The notes below the pieces were generated by a model, which searched no databases, was not told the origin of the DNA, and worked only from the letters and a program-made list of their open reading frames with translations. Source: Nemertoderma westbladi (taxonomy: Eukaryota; Xenacoelomorpha; Nemertodermatida; Nemertodermatidae). From it: 39,159 nucleotides of DNA. Location: NCBI GenBank assembly GCA_032718475.1, contig JAUCBJ010004646.1:1-39159 (forward strand), in the 5' to 3' direction. The translations under genes and the position numbers were made by a program. Numbering within the stretch: position 1 is the first letter of the stretch; the number at the start of each line of letters is the position of its first letter. Below, piece after piece: positions 32,401 to 39,159 of the stretch.

Positions 32401-33618
32401 GTCAGGGTCAGGGTCAGGGTCAGGGTCAGGGTCAGGGTCAGGGTCAGGGTCAGGGTCAGGGTCAGGGTCAGGGTCAGGGTCAGGGTCAGGGTCAGGGTCA
32501 GGGTCAGGGTCAGGGTCAGGGTCAGGGTCAGGGTCAGGGTCAGGGTCAGGGTCAGGGTCAGGGTCAGGGTCAGGGTCAGGGTCAGGGTCAGGGTCAGGGT
32601 CAGGGTCAGGGTCAGGGTCAGGGTCAGGGTCAGGGTCAGGGTCAGGGTCAGGGTCAGGGTCAGGGTCAGGGTCAGGGTCAGGGTCAGGGTCAGGGTCAGG
32701 GTCAGGGTCAGGGTCAGGGTCAGGGTCAGGGTCAGGGTCAGGGTCAGGGTCAGGGTCAGGGTCAGGGTCAGGGTCAGGGTCAGGGTCAGGGTCAGGGTCA
32801 GGGTCAGGGTCAGGGTCAGGGTCAGGGTCAGGGTCAGGGTCAGGGTCAGGGTCAGGGTCAGGGTCAGGGTCAGGGTCAGGGTCAGGGTCAGGGTCAGGGT
32901 CAGGGTCAGGGTCAGGGTCAGGGTCAGGGTCAGGGTCAGGGTCAGGGTCAGGGTCAGGGTCAGGGTCAGGGTCAGGGTCAGGGTCAGGGTCAGGGTCAGG
33001 GTCAGGGTCAGGGTCAGGGTCAGGGTCAGGGTCAGGGTCAGGGTCAGGGTCAGGGTCAGGGTCAGGGTCAGGGTCAGGGTCAGGGTCAGGGTCAGGGTCA
33101 GGGTCAGGGTCAGGGTCAGGGTCAGGGTCAGGGTCAGGGTCAGGGTCAGGGTCAGGGTCAGGGTCAGGGTCAGGGTCAGGGTCAGGGTCAGAGTCAGAGT
33201 CAGAGTCAGGGTCAGGGTCAGAGTCAGGGTCAGGGTCAGGGTCAGGGTCAGGGTCAGGGTCAGGGTCAGGGTCAGGGTCAGGGTCAGGGTCAGGGACATC
33301 TTCAGGATCGTCAGGCCCATTGGGTTGAGAATCTCGGGGGTTATAAGGATCCCGATAAGGACGACCATTGTTGCCTGAGTTACGGTCCCCATCTGGGTCT
33401 CTATCTGGATATTCAGGTCGTCTCCCCATCATGCCTGAATTTAATGGCACCTGTAGGTGTGACTTCTCAGAGTGGTAACGGCTAGGGCCACGGCCACCAA
33501 ACCCATAGTTATTTGAGGATTCCCGTTCTGATGGATTCACTAAGGGCTGAGTATCTGCCCATTGGTGAGTGCTGTGTGGTTCGGCGTAAAATGACCCCCT
33601 TCGTGGTCCACGTGACAC
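23464..33618 (-). CDS. Array-containing ORF: basic/Gly-rich head plus Asp-Pro/Asp-Ser tail
   Basis: The frame starts directly after the TAA that ends the preceding ORF and is in phase with it, with no ATG (first codon GTG). The first about 110 residues are ordinary protein, rich in Arg, Gly, Pro and Ser: [20 protein letters not shown], then [20 protein letters not shown]. From about 33294 the hexamers are read as Asp-Pro or Asp-Ser dipeptides for about 3,000 residues. A 1-nt phase change at about 24267 then gives Leu-Thr repeats and a stop at 23464. The head is plausibly coding; whether the tail is translated is unknown. Expected disordered and extremely acidic. No known domain. Confidence 0.4.
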   Translation of the reverse strand: MSRGPRRGSFYAEPHSTHQWADTQPLVNPSERESSNNYGFGGRGPSRYHSEKSHLQVPLNSGMMGRRPEYPDRDPDGDRNSGNNGRPYRDPYNPRDSQPNGPDDPEDVPDPDPDPDPDPDPDPDPDPDPDPDSDPDPDSDSDSDPDPDPDPDPDPDPDPDPDPDPDPDPDPDPDPDPDPDPDPDPDPDPDPDPDPDPDPDPDPDPDPDPDPDPDPDPDPDPDPDPDPDPDPDPDPDPDPDPDPDPDPDPDPDPDPDPDPDPDPDPDPDPDPDPDPDPDPDPDPDPDPDPDPDPDPDPDPDPDPDPDPDPDPDPDPDPDPDPDPDPDPDPDPDPDPDPDPDPDPDPDPDPDPDPDPDPDPDPDPDPDPDPDPDPDPDPDPDPDPDPDPDPDPDPDPDPDPDPDPDPDPDPDSDSDSDSDSDPDPDPDPDPDPDPDPDPDSDPDPDPDPDSDPDPDPDPDPDPEPEPDPEPEPDPDPDPDPDPDPDPDPDPDPDPDPDPDPDPDPDPDPDPDPDPDPDPDPDPDPDPDPDPDPDPDSDSDPDPDPDPDPDPDPDPDPDPDPDPDPDPDPDPDPDPDPDPDPDPDPDPDPDPDPDPDPDPDPDPDPDPDPDPDPDPDPDPDPDPDPDPDPDPDPDPDPDPDPDPDPDPDPDPDPDPDPDPDPDPDPDPDPDPDPDPDPDPDPDPDPDPDPDPDPDPDPDPDPDPDPDPDPDPDPDPDPDPDPDPDPDPDPDPDPDPDPDPDPDPDPDPDPDPDPDPDPDPDPDPDPDPDPDPDPDPDPDPDPDPDPDPDPDPDPDPDPDPDPDPDPDPDPDPDSDSDSDSDSDSDSDSDSDPDSDSDPDPDPDPDPDPEADSDSDSDSDSDSDSDSDSDPDPDPDSDSDSDSDPDPDPDPDPDPDPDPDPDPDPDPDPDSDPDPDPDPDPDPDPDPDPDPDPDPDPDPDPDPDPDPDPDPDPDPDPDPDPDPDPDPDPDPDPDPDPDPDPDPDPDPDSDSDPDPDPDPDSDPDPDSDSDPDSDSDSDSDPDPDPDPDPDPDPDPDPDPDPDPDPDPDPDPDSDSDPDPDSDPDPDPDPDPDPDPDPDPDPDPDPDPDPDPDPDPDPDPDPDPDPDPDPDPDPDPDPDPDPDPDPDPDPDPDPDPDPDPDPDPDPDPDPDPDPDPDPDPDPDPDPDPDPDPDPDPDPDPDPDPDPDPDPDPDPDPDPDPDPDPDPDPDPDPDPDPDPDPDPDPDPDPDPDPDPDSDSDSDPDPDPDPDPDPDPDSDPDPDPDPDPDPDPDPDPDPDPDPDPDSDSDSDSDPDPDPDPDPDPDPDPDPDPDPDPDPDPDPDPDPDPDPDPDPDPDPDPDPDPDPDPDPDPDPDPDPDPDPDPDPDPDPDPDPDPDPDPDPDPDPDPDPDPDPDPDPDPDPDPDPDPDPDPDPDPDPDPDLTRPDPDPDPDPDPDPDPDPDPDPDPDPDPDPDPDPDPDPDPDPDPDPDPDPDPDPDPDPDPDPDPDPDPDPDPDPDPDPDPDPDPDPDPDSDSDSDSDSDSDSDSDSDSDSDSDPDPDPDPDPDPDSDPDPDPDPDPDPDPDPDPDPDPDPDPDPDPDPDPDSDSDPDPDPDPDPDPDPDPDSDSDSDHDPDPDPDPDPDPDPDPDPDPDPDPDPDPDPDPDPDPDPDPDPDSDSDSDSDSDPDPDPDPDPDPDPDPDPDPDPDPDPDPDPDPDPDPDPDPDPDPDPDPDPDPDPDPDPDPDPDPDPDPDPDPDPDPDPDPDPDPDPDPDPDPDPDPDPDPDPDPDPDPDPDPDPDPDPDPDPDPDPDPDPDPDPDPDPDPDPDPDPDPDPDPDPDPDPDPDPDPDPDPDPDPDPDPDPDPDPDPDPDPDPDPDPDPDPDPDPDPDPDPDPDPDPDPDPDPDPDPDPDPDPDPDPDPDPDPDPDPDPDPDPDPDPDPDPDPDPDPDPDPDPDPDPDPDPDPDPDPDPDPDPDPDPDPDPDPDPDPDPDPDPDPDPDPDPDPDPDPDPDPDPDPDPDPDPDPDPDPDPDPDPDPDPDPDPDPDPDPDPDPDPDPDPDPDPDPDPDPDPDPDSDPDPDPDPDSDSDSDPDPDPDPDSDSDSDSDPDPDPDPDPDPDPDPDPDPDPDPDPDPDPDPDPDPDPDPDPDPDPDPDPDPDPDPDPDPDPDPDPDPDPDPDPDPDPDPDPDPDPDPDPDPDPDPDPDPDPDPDPDPDPDPDPDPDPDPDPDPDPDPDPDPDPDPDPDPDPDPDPDPDPDPDPDPDPDPDPDPDPDPDPDPDPDPDPDPDPDPDPDPDPDPDPDPDPDPDPDPDPDPDPDSDPDPDPDSDPDSDPDSDSDPDPDPDPDPDPDPDPDPDPDPDPDPDPDPDPDPDPDPDPDPDPDPDPDPDPDPDPDPDPDPDPDPDPDPDPDPDPDPDPDPDPDPDPDPDPDPDPDPDPDPDPDPDPDPDPDPDPDPDPDPDPDPDPDPDPDPDPDPDPDPDPDPDPDPDPDPDPDPDPDPDPDPDPDPDPDPDPDPDPDPDPDPDPDPDPDPDPDPDPDPDPDPDPDPDPDPDPDPDPDPDPDPDPDPDPDPDPDPDPDPDPDPDPDPDPDPDPDPDPDPDPDPDPDPDPDPDPDPDPDPDPDPDPDPDPDPDPDPDPDPDPDPDPDPDPDPDPDPDPDPDPDPDPDPDPDPDPDPDPDPDPDPDPDPDPDPDPDPDPDPDPDPDPDPDPDPDPDPDPDPDPDPDPDPDPDPDPDPDPDPDPDPDPDPDPDPDPDPDPDPDPDPDPDPDPDPDPDPDPDPDPDPDPDPDPDPDPDPDPDPDPDPDPDPDPDSDPDPDPDSDPDPDSDSDSDSDSDSDSDSDSDSDSDSDSDSDSDSDSDSDSDSDSDSDSDSDSDSDSDSDSDSDSDSDSDSDSDSDSDSDSDSDSDSDSDSDSDSDSDSDSDSDSDSDSDSDSDSDSDSDSDSDSDSDSDSDSDSDSDSDSDSDSDSDSDSDSDSDSDSDSDSDSDSDSDSDSDSDSDSDSDSDSDSDSDSDSDSDSDSDSDSDSDSDSDSDSDSDSDSDSDSDSDSDSDSDSDSDSDSDSDSDSDSDSDSDSDSDSDSDSDSDSDSDSDSDSDSDSDSDSDSDSDSDSDSDSDSDSDSDSDSDSDSDSDSDSDSDSDSDSDSDSDSPTLTLTLTLTLTLTLTLTLTLTLTLTLTLTLTLTLTLTLTLTLTLTLTLTLTLTLTLTLTLTLTLTLTLTLTLTLTLTLTLTLTLTLTLTLTLTLTLTLTLTLTLTLTLTLTLTLTLTLTLTLTLTLTLTLTLTLTLTLTLTLTLTLTLTLTLTLTLTLTLTLTLTLTLTLTLTLTLTLTLTLTLTLTLTLTLTLTLTLTLTLTLTLTLTLTLTLTLTLTLTLTLTLTLTLTLTLTLTLTLTLTLTLTLTLTLTLTLTLTLTEVINKL
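23483..33295. repeat. 9.8-kb hexanucleotide satellite, (TCAGAG)n and (TCAGGG)n
   Basis: About 1,630 head-to-tail 6-bp units fill this stretch. From 23483 to about 25243 the units are almost all TCAGAG. From there to the end TCAGGG predominates, with scattered short runs of TCAGAG (for example 27391-27415, 29035-29105, 31021-31080, 31137-31190). Rare variants: a phase shift at 24266-24272, catgg at 28807, an irregular ggtcaggtcgggtcaggtca at 29364-29383, cttcag at 31079, and four tcaggc units at 32207-32240. The unit has no stop codon in most frames, so very long frames open on both strands. Confidence 0.98.
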
Positions 33619-35250
33619 TTAGAATGCTTCAGTGTGTATAGGCTGGGTTCTATGCCGGGATTCAATGGGTGGGTTGAGTATATTGGAATAGTCGATTTTT
33701 CTATATGCTCCAGCCACACATGACTGGTTTAGCAACGGTGTCTGTGCAATAGAAAACCGCGGGGTTGTTGTGCCTGCTTTAGAATCAATCCGCTCCCTTA
33801 CTTTATCAATTTTTTGGGTCCCAGTAGCAAAATCAGTTTCCATGATTGGGGTACTCGCATGCTGCACCAGATGTTCGACAGCTGTGTTGATACTAGTAAG
33901 AACTTCAGTTAGTTGTTGATGTGTCACTGGACGATCTTCAGGGATCGACGGCATAGCTTTATTTTCAAAACCGCTGGTCTTAAAATTACCTCCACCATTT
34001 TTAAAAATTATTGTATTTTGAGGTTGAGAAAGGCACGGATGGAGAGATTCCATCTCATCCGACCACTCTTCCTCAGAGTCAGTAGCTAATTTATTAAACT
34101 TCCTGCTAGAAGTAGGACATTTTGTGTAGGCCAATGGATCTATATGACAATGAGTGTATTTATTCGCTATTTGATGTAAATTCACCGTGGGCGGGATATC
34201 TACAGTAGGGGAAATAACTACTGTAGAAGGAATATCTACCGTAGGGCGATTATCTACAGTAGAAGGAACATTTACAGTAGTTGGAATATGTACTGTAGAT
34301 GGAATATCTACAATAGATAGGATATCCACAGTAGAAGGAATACGTACTGTAGATGGAATATCTACAATAGATAGGATATCCACAGTAGAAGGAATACGTA
34401 CTGTAGATGGAATATCTACAGTAGAAGGAATACGTACTGTAGATGGAATATCTACAGTAGAAGGAATACGTACTGCAGATGGAATATCTACAGTAGAAGG
34501 AATATCTACAGTAGAAGGAATATCTACAGTAGAAGGAATACGTACTGTAGAAGGAATACGTACTGTAGATGGAATATCTACAGTAGAAGGAATATCTACA
34601 GTAGAAGGAATACGTACTGTAGATGGAATATCTACAGTAGAAGGAATATCTACAGTAGAAGGAATACGTACTGTAGAAGGAATACGTACTGTAGATGGAA
34701 TATCTACAGTAGAAGGAATATCTACAGTAGAAGGAATACGTACTGTAGATGGAATATCTACAGTAGAAGGAATATCTACAGTAGAAGGAATATCTACAGT
34801 AGAAGGAATACGTACTGTAGAAGGAATACGTACTGTAGATGGAATATCTACAGTAGAAGGAATATCTACAGTAGAAGGAATACGTACTGTAGATGGAATA
34901 TCTACAGTAGAAGGAATATCTACAGTAGAAGGAATACGTACTGTAGAAGGAATACGTACTGTAGATGGAATATCTACAGTAGAAGGAATACGTACTGTAG
35001 ATGGAATCTCTACAGTAGAAGGAATATCTACAGTAGAAGGAATACGTACTGTAGATGGAATATCTACAGTAGAAGGAATACGTACTGTAGATGGAATATC
35101 TGCAGTAGAAGGAATACGTACTGTAGAAGGAATACGTACTGTAGATGGAATATCTACAGTAGAAGGAATATCTACAGTAGAAGGAATACGTACTGTAGAT
35201 GGAATATCTACAGTGGAAGGAATATCTACAGTAGAATGAATATCTACTGT

Positions 35251-35252
<2 letters not shown>
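33619..35252 (-). CDS. Repeat-rich ORF: six-residue STVDIP/STVRIP array plus unique C-terminus
   Basis: The frame is open from the poly-A run (35254-35283), without an ATG before the repeats. The first plausible ATG is at 34053 (MESLHPCLSQ). Residues before that are about 58 tandem hexapeptides (S-T-V-D/R-I-P). The unique part includes an acidic stretch (DSEEEWSDEMES), a predicted helix (THQQLTEVLTSINTAVEHLV) and ends IHTEAF, then TAA (33621-33619). The next ORF continues in the same frame. The array is bounded on both sides by a D-I-P-P-T-V motif, also present at the end of the upstream Gag-like ORF, suggesting that the repeat grew from that motif. No known domain. Confidence 0.5.
34195..35252. 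repeat. 18-bp minisatellite, about 58 units, with higher-order structure
   Basis: Two unit types alternate: ggaatatctacagtagaa (Asp type) and ggaatacgtactgtagat (Arg type). The core tctacagtaga is nearly palindromic. Adjacent Arg-Arg pairs start near 34540, 34666, 34810, 34936 and 35116. Spacings of 126, 144 and 126 bp make a 270-bp (15-unit) higher-order repeat present about twice. Units near 34195-34330 are more diverged, as expected at an array edge. Confidence 0.95.

Positions 35253-35253
<1 letters not shown>

Positions 35254-35283
<30 letters not shown>
35254..35283 (-). repeat. Poly-A (30) tract between the two ORFs
   Basis: Thirty T on the + strand, so poly-A on the coding strand, directly following tatggaggcttttgagt. 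It separates the Gag-like ORF from the repeat ORF and changes the reading frame between them. Length is probably variable. It could be the tail of a tiny retroposed insert. Confidence 0.85.
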
Positions 35284-35286
<3 letters not shown>

Positions 35287-35302
35287 CAAAAGCCTCCATA
35301 TA

Positions 35303-36907
35303 TTATAATATTAACAAACAATAATTTGAAACTGTAGGTGGGATATCATAGTCTAATAAAGTGTTAGAACTCTGTCTAGAGTTATTCAGAATACGGCTGT
35401 CAGGATACAGAATTTCACAATTTGTGGATAATTCCACCAATGACATTGGTGGTGCCTCCAGGTCTACAAAAGCATCTGTTTCCAAGGCGTTATGCACACT
35501 GGTTTCCAGACGCTGCCTGTAGTCATCGTGCTGACTCCGGTAACGTGCATGTTGCAAATCAATTTCTTCTTTGCGTCTGTTTGCTCGTTCCGATATTTCA
35601 GCTTTCTTCAAAAGCTTCCTCTCGACTCGTTCCACCTCTTCCTTCCTTTGCCGAGCCCGCCGCTCAATTTCTCGTATCTTCTGCTTAGCTTGCCATACTC
35701 TTTGCTGCTCGTCTTCCTCTGCCTCATGCAGAGCCTGTCGTTCAGCTTCCTTTCGCCGTTCGATCTCCCTTCTCTTCTGCTTAGCTAGCCATACTCTTTG
35801 CTGCTCATCTTCCTCTGCATCACGCAAAGCTTGGCGTTCAGCTTCCTTGGCATGCTCGATACGATCAGCCGCCTGGGAAACCAGAAGCTCATTCTCCAGT
35901 TGTCTGTTTTCTCTCTCTGCAGAATGTAACAGGCGCAAAGCCTCCTCAGCTTGTCGATTTGCCAATATCGATATATTTCCCTCTGCTAGCCTTCTAAGTC
36001 TAGCTGATTTTGTGGAACTAGTCCTAGAAATATTAGATGTTACAGCTGACAGTCTACCGATACTACCGCCCCCCTCTGGTTCAATTTCAGTTCGGTGTAG
36101 TCTAGACCTCTGAGTAATTAAATTTGGAGACAGTAAGTCTGAGGTCGTGTCGTGCTGTCGTGTTACTGGATTTATATGAGTAGGACGAGGAATGGAAGAG
36201 AAAGGCATTGGAAATTTATCCCATGTTAATGATTGTGCCGGACTATGGATTACCCTAGCTGTTCCTGTACTCACCTCCGACACCTCAACTACAGGATCTA
36301 CATGGTGTGAACTGGCCCAGTTTACTAACTTTTGATACCTACCACGACAACTTACGTGTTTCGAATAAGCTTGTTGGAATTCGTTAGCATTTCCTCCTTC
36401 AGTCTCATAATAAAGCGACTGCTTCCGATATTGTTTTAGAACCTGGTCCCATCTGGTATTCATTCTATCCAGCTTTCTAAGAAATTCTTCACCGCACTCA
36501 CCTGGATTAGTTGTTCTACTTCGCTGCTCCAATTCCAATATATCGACATTCATGTTGTGATAAAGTTGTCCCAGACTACGGTTGATAGCCGCAATGTCGA
36601 CGGTGTTCGTAGCTGATCTAGGATGGTTTGAGAGTCGAGACGGACGAGTTCTTTCAGTATTGAGACCGTCCCCGGGCCCGGCAGCAGCGGTTTGGCGTAG
36701 CGATTCCCGGTTAGAACTCGGCTCACGAATAAGAGTTTCATTGAGAGACATTATGCTCCCTCCGATCGATATATTGTCATCGCTTGGTATGTTGGGCACA
36801 TTTCTTGACTCCTCCATTTCCCTTTGTGGGCTTAAAGGAAGATTCATGATAGGCTGACCATCCGTAGAAGGGATGGGATCTAGTCTAGGGGGTGTATGAT
36901 TTGACAT
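35303..36907 (-). CDS. Gag-like coiled-coil protein (534 aa)
   Basis: ATG at 36907, the first ORF downstream of the 5' LTR. Residues 1-100 are Pro/Ser-rich. About 108-200 form a helical region (NRSLGQLYHNMNVDILELEQ, then RMNTRWDQVLKQYRKQSLYY) like the N-terminal helices of retroelement Gag. 300-465 are a highly charged coiled coil (AEEALRLLHSAERENRQLEN, then ERRARQRKEEVERVERKLLK) containing a 32-residue exact-period duplication. It ends DYDIPPTVSNYCLLIL. No zinc knuckle is seen. A structural role in particle assembly is inferred from position and coiled coil only. Intact and good coding quality, consistent with a young element. It could instead be an unrelated element-specific protein. Confidence 0.7.
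   Translation of the reverse strand: MSNHTPPRLDPIPSTDGQPIMNLPLSPQREMEESRNVPNIPSDDNISIGGSIMSLNETLIREPSSNRESLRQTAAAGPGDGLNTERTRPSRLSNHPRSATNTVDIAAINRSLGQLYHNMNVDILELEQRSRTTNPGECGEEFLRKLDRMNTRWDQVLKQYRKQSLYYETEGGNANEFQQAYSKHVSCRGRYQKLVNWASSHHVDPVVEVSEVSTGTARVIHSPAQSLTWDKFPMPFSSIPRPTHINPVTRQHDTTSDLLSPNLITQRSRLHRTEIEPEGGGSIGRLSAVTSNISRTSSTKSARLRRLAEGNISILANRQAEEALRLLHSAERENRQLENELLVSQAADRIEHAKEAERQALRDAEEDEQQRVWLAKQKRREIERRKEAERQALHEAEEDEQQRVWQAKQKIREIERRARQRKEEVERVERKLLKKAEISERANRRKEEIDLQHARYRSQHDDYRQRLETSVHNALETDAFVDLEAPPMSLVELSTNCEILYPDSRILNNSRQSSNTLLDYDIPPTVSNYCLLIL
35675..35866. repeat. 96-bp coding duplication in the coiled coil
   Basis: ctgcttagct and its context occur at 35681 and 35777. 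The encoded 32-residue blocks read KEAERQALRDAEEDEQQRVW and KEAERQALHEAEEDEQQRVW, followed by xAKQKxREIER. The frame is kept. Confidence 0.9.
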
Positions 36908-37372
36908 TATTTTATTGAAATTATATTTCTTTACTTAGTTTGACTTAGTTATTTAAAATTGGTCCACTTTAATGTTTCTCGAATTTAAATTTAAAATTAA
37001 ATTTAAATTATATTCCGTGGTATCTAAAATGTATAAAATTAACACTGCAATTGGCAACCTGTAGAACAAATGAATACCTACAGTAAATAAAGGAAAAATA
37101 ACCTGTAGTATTAAAATATAATTAACTTATAAATCGAGATGACACCAAGTTAGTAGTCATCAAACCAAACCAGTCTAGATTTGGCTCTATGGGGCGCTAT
37201 ACGCGGATATTTAAAACTATGGATCACTATTTATACGTTACTTATTAGCTTCAGTGGTGCCTTCACTAATATGTTAAGTGATATAAATCAAATTATAACC
37301 TAAAAAAAATAGAAATAAATTATAATACGAGGTTCAAACCTGACCCCGGTCCCAAAATACACCTGGTTTGTA

Positions 37373-37558
37373 ATGGAGACACTTTACAAATCAGGGGTGA
37401 ACGTAGAAGTACCTTCTCACCCTCCGACGTCGCGTGGCGATAAATCTTCTTGCAAACTCAAACCTGGCCCAAGAGAGAGTCCCTGCCCTACCAAGTCATC
37501 GGTCCCCGAGACCGATTCATGTTCAAATAGAGCCCACCGACAAAGAAGGAAAAGGTAA
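37373..37558 (+). CDS. Possible antisense exon, 61 codons, ending at a splice-donor-like site
   Basis: METLYKSGVNVEVPSHPPTS to a basic end (RAHRQRRKR), with AAAAG|GTAAGA overlapping the stop codon. The composition is GC-richer than the surroundings. No family recognised. It may be an exon of an antisense transcript or chance. Confidence 0.2.
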   Translation: METLYKSGVNVEVPSHPPTSRGDKSSCKLKPGPRESPCPTKSSVPETDSCSNRAHRQRRKR

Positions 37559-37845
37559 GACTAAACGTTGAGAGTCAGGAAAGCATAGAAAAATATAACC
37601 TACAGTTGTAATAATTGCACCACAATTAAAACAGAAAGTTATACTTATCGTTAGTTTTCCTTCGCCTCCGATAGAAGATGAGAGTTTGAAAACTTGAGAG
37701 TTTGAGAACTTGAGAAACTTGAGAACCTTATGAACTTCAGAGAATTTGGAGACTTTTGAGAGCGTGAGACACTTGAGAATGTTGTTAACTTCAGAGAACT
37801 TTGAAAACTTGGAGAACTTCAGATTGTGAGAAACTTGAGAACTGT

Positions 37846-37906
37846 TAAATTCACTGTTCCAGTAGCCCATTAAATTCACTGTTCCAGTAGCCCATTAAAT
37901 TCACTG
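37846..37906. repeat. 25-bp tandem repeat abutting the LTR, 2.5 copies
   Basis: Unit ttaaattcactgttccagtagccca, perfectly repeated. The partial third copy ends exactly at the LTR edge (cactg|tatgc). It occupies the place where a primer-binding site is expected. Confidence 0.9.
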
Positions 37907-38377
37907 TATGCTATACCGGGCATAATCCGGGGTCTTTTCCCCTAATTTGGAATCTTATCCAACGGAGCGTTGCAAATAACTTGAGTTTATAAAAGGACAG
38001 TATAATAATAATATATAATAATATATAACTTGCAACAGCTCGTGAATTTAATGGCTCCTTAGGGGAGACCATTAGTTTTAGTAACAAAGTAATATAACTG
38101 CACAACTTCTATCTATGAATAAAACCAATGAATGTTTAATATATATGAAGTATTATGCTACCAATATTAGCCCAGTAAGAATACTTAATCCCCAATATCC
38201 AATAGGAAGTCGTTTCCTTGTCCCCAGCTTACATTAATGGTTGATGCACCAGTACTGCCTGGTAGAAGGGGATAATTGGTGTTTCAAAACAGCTGATGAG
38301 TAGGTAACAATACAGATTGGGTTTGGCATTTTCCTATAGGGGTTAGATGAATTGAATGTATTTCATGGAACCGAATA
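37907..38377 (-). repeat. LTR (5' copy relative to the ORFs)
   Basis: 471 bp, matching 22240-22713 except for three substitutions and a 3-bp deletion. TATAAAAG at 37988-37995 and AATAAA at 38118-38123 on the + strand. Followed by the CACTC target duplication (38378-38382). Confidence 0.9.
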
Positions 38378-38382
38378 CACTC

Positions 38383-39159
38383 CTCACCTGGAAACAAAAT
38401 TTGTAACTAAGTAAAAGTGCAAAGTTTAGTCAATCGATAGTCAGTGAAATTAAAGGTTTGTGAACTAAGGCGCAATGGAAAGCTAACTGTGTAAGGATTC
38501 CTAATTAAAGGTCGTAGGATTCCTTATAAGTAAAAATGTTTGTGTTTGAATTTGGTTGGAAAACAGCTGAGATATGGAAATTCGCATAAAATTTGTTCTT
38601 CAATAAGTTAAGGGGGGGTACCCCCCCCCCCCCCCCCCCCCCCCCCCATGAACCTTTTTTTTGACATGGCTGCCAATTAGTGCTAAGTGACTATATTACT
38701 TGCCATTTTGTCATGGTCAACCACTGTATGGAAGGCCAAGTAGCCTTTGTAGGAATATTTGAAAATTTATAGCCTCCCCCTAGCGGCTGGAGGTGGAATG
38801 AAATATGATTTCACTTAAATTGCTACTTGTCCCTCAATCTTGGTCCAAATTTCTTGAAACCAACTTTTTTGGACTCAGCGTCATCGATTCTACAAAAGTT
38901 ATCTTATAGAATTTTTAATTAGCGATTTTTATTTTAATTAATTAATTATCATATTTTTAATTAAAATTGGCTAATTAGAAAAAATGGTAATATTTATCAA
39001 AATTCCATAAGATAAAGAGCTTCCTATTAAAGAGCTTCCAAAGCTCGTTCGAATGAGCCAAAAACGAAGAAATTTGGTTGAAAAATGACGGAGGAGTAGT
39101 AATTTGAAAATGAAAATTGTCATTCCAAGAAAATGCCCTTCAAAGTTTAAACCGTCCCG
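38383..39159. other. Right flank, no gene seen
   Basis: AT-rich sequence containing a G7-TA-C27 run (about 38612-38647) that could snap back on itself and an attaattaatta patch near 38935. No coding sequence or mobile-element boundary recognised. Confidence 0.5.

Larger units (their letters stand above)
36908..37906 (-). other. 5' untranslated leader of the LTR element
   Basis: About 1 kb between the 5' LTR and the Gag-like start. It holds a GC-richer island (about 37320-37560), degenerate gagaacttgagaaactt repeats (about 37678-37850), and 2.5 copies of a 25-bp unit (ttaaattcactgttccagtagccca) next to the LTR. No convincing tRNA primer-binding site was found. Confidence 0.55.
22240..38377 (-). 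mobile_element. 16.1-kb LTR element without visible pol (LARD-like), repeat-expanded
   Basis: Direct repeats at 22240-22713 and 37907-38377 differ by three substitutions and one 3-bp indel, and CACTC occurs immediately outside both (22235-22239, 38378-38382). This is the signature of a recent LTR retrotransposon insertion with a 5-bp target duplication. Internal coding is on the - strand: a Gag-like coiled-coil ORF, then repeat-rich ORFs. No protease DSG/DTG, RT YxDD or integrase motif is seen in about 15 kb. It resembles a large retrotransposon derivative moved in trans. A BEL/Pao relation is a guess from the helical Gag and the 5-bp duplication. A purine-rich tract (aaaaaaaattagggga) lies on the - strand just before the left LTR, consistent with - orientation. 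Confidence 0.8.

Noticed and set aside
23483-33295. Interstitial telomere or centromere satellite
   Set aside because: TCAGGG differs from TTAGGG by one base, but no TTAGGG is present and the array lies inside LTR boundaries in an ORF context, so repeat growth in the element explains it better.
23471-33378. Very long + strand frames across the hexamer array (Val-Arg, Ser-Glu/Ser-Gly runs) and - strand Leu-Thr frames
   Set aside because: They are stop-free only because of the 6-bp unit and have no ordinary protein sequence of length at either end; only the - strand Asp-Pro frame joins real-looking coding sequence.
34187-35239. + strand 350-codon frame over the 18-bp array
   Set aside because: It is the complement of the - strand repeat ORF and has no unique sequence beyond the array.
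35253-35289. Poly-lysine start of the repeat ORF as a nuclear-localisation signal
   Set aside because: The lysines come from an A30 tract and there is no ATG in frame before the repeats, so this is unlikely to be a real N-terminus.
22240-38377. Maverick/Polinton-type giant transposon
   Set aside because: The terminal repeats are direct, not inverted, the duplication is 5 bp, and no polymerase B, ATPase or capsid genes are visible.

Overview
The window looks like intergenic or intronic DNA of an animal, probably a marine invertebrate. The reasons are dense nested transposable elements of typical metazoan families, long homopolymer C/G runs, many minisatellites, and frequent taggcctat-type motifs of the kind seen in deuterostome genomes (weak evidence for the group). 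I see no prokaryotic operons, no rRNA or tRNA genes and no intact host gene. Nearly all readable coding sequence belongs to mobile elements, most of them broken.

Layout. 1-3260: mostly unassigned AT-rich DNA, with an inverted CCAAT plus CRE cluster near 1419-1434 and C/G tracts near 2350 and 2665-2710. 3262-7981: a decayed DNA transposon of about 4.4 kb. Its terminal inverted repeats carry 21-bp near-palindromic arrays. Inside are two tail-to-tail genes: on + a SAM-like/HECT ubiquitin-ligase-like gene, on - an rve-type integrase remnant. A 428-bp MITE of eleven palindromes (6-bp target duplication) sits across a splice donor, and a 5'-truncated LINE (13-bp target duplication) sits in the same intron. 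8437-9991: a non-autonomous piggyBac-like element with TTAA target sites. 10000-11600: AT-rich DNA with a small minisatellite and a LINE 3' fragment. 12112-17461: a minus-strand Ty3/Gypsy-like retrotransposon (gag, protease, RT, RNase H, integrase), heavily frameshifted and with a mutated RT active site. Its 5' leader is split by an almost complete LINE (17462-21269) with a 22-bp target duplication.

22240-38377 is the most unusual object. It is a 16.1-kb element bounded by 471-474-bp direct repeats that differ by three substitutions and one 3-bp indel, flanked by a CACTC duplication. On the - strand it carries a Gag-like coiled-coil ORF, then an ORF made largely of an 18-bp (six-residue) repeat, then, in the same frame after a single TAA, an ORF that runs into a 9.8-kb hexanucleotide array (Asp-Pro/Asp-Ser on this strand). 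No protease, RT or integrase can be seen, so I read it as a young, large, non-autonomous LTR retrotransposon derivative, possibly BEL/Pao-related, that has undergone extreme repeat expansion.

The genes do not form a pathway; what unites the window is nested insertion. Several insertions can be ordered: MITE and LINE into the HECT-like transposon, and LINE into the Gypsy element. The LTR element is the youngest on repeat identity.
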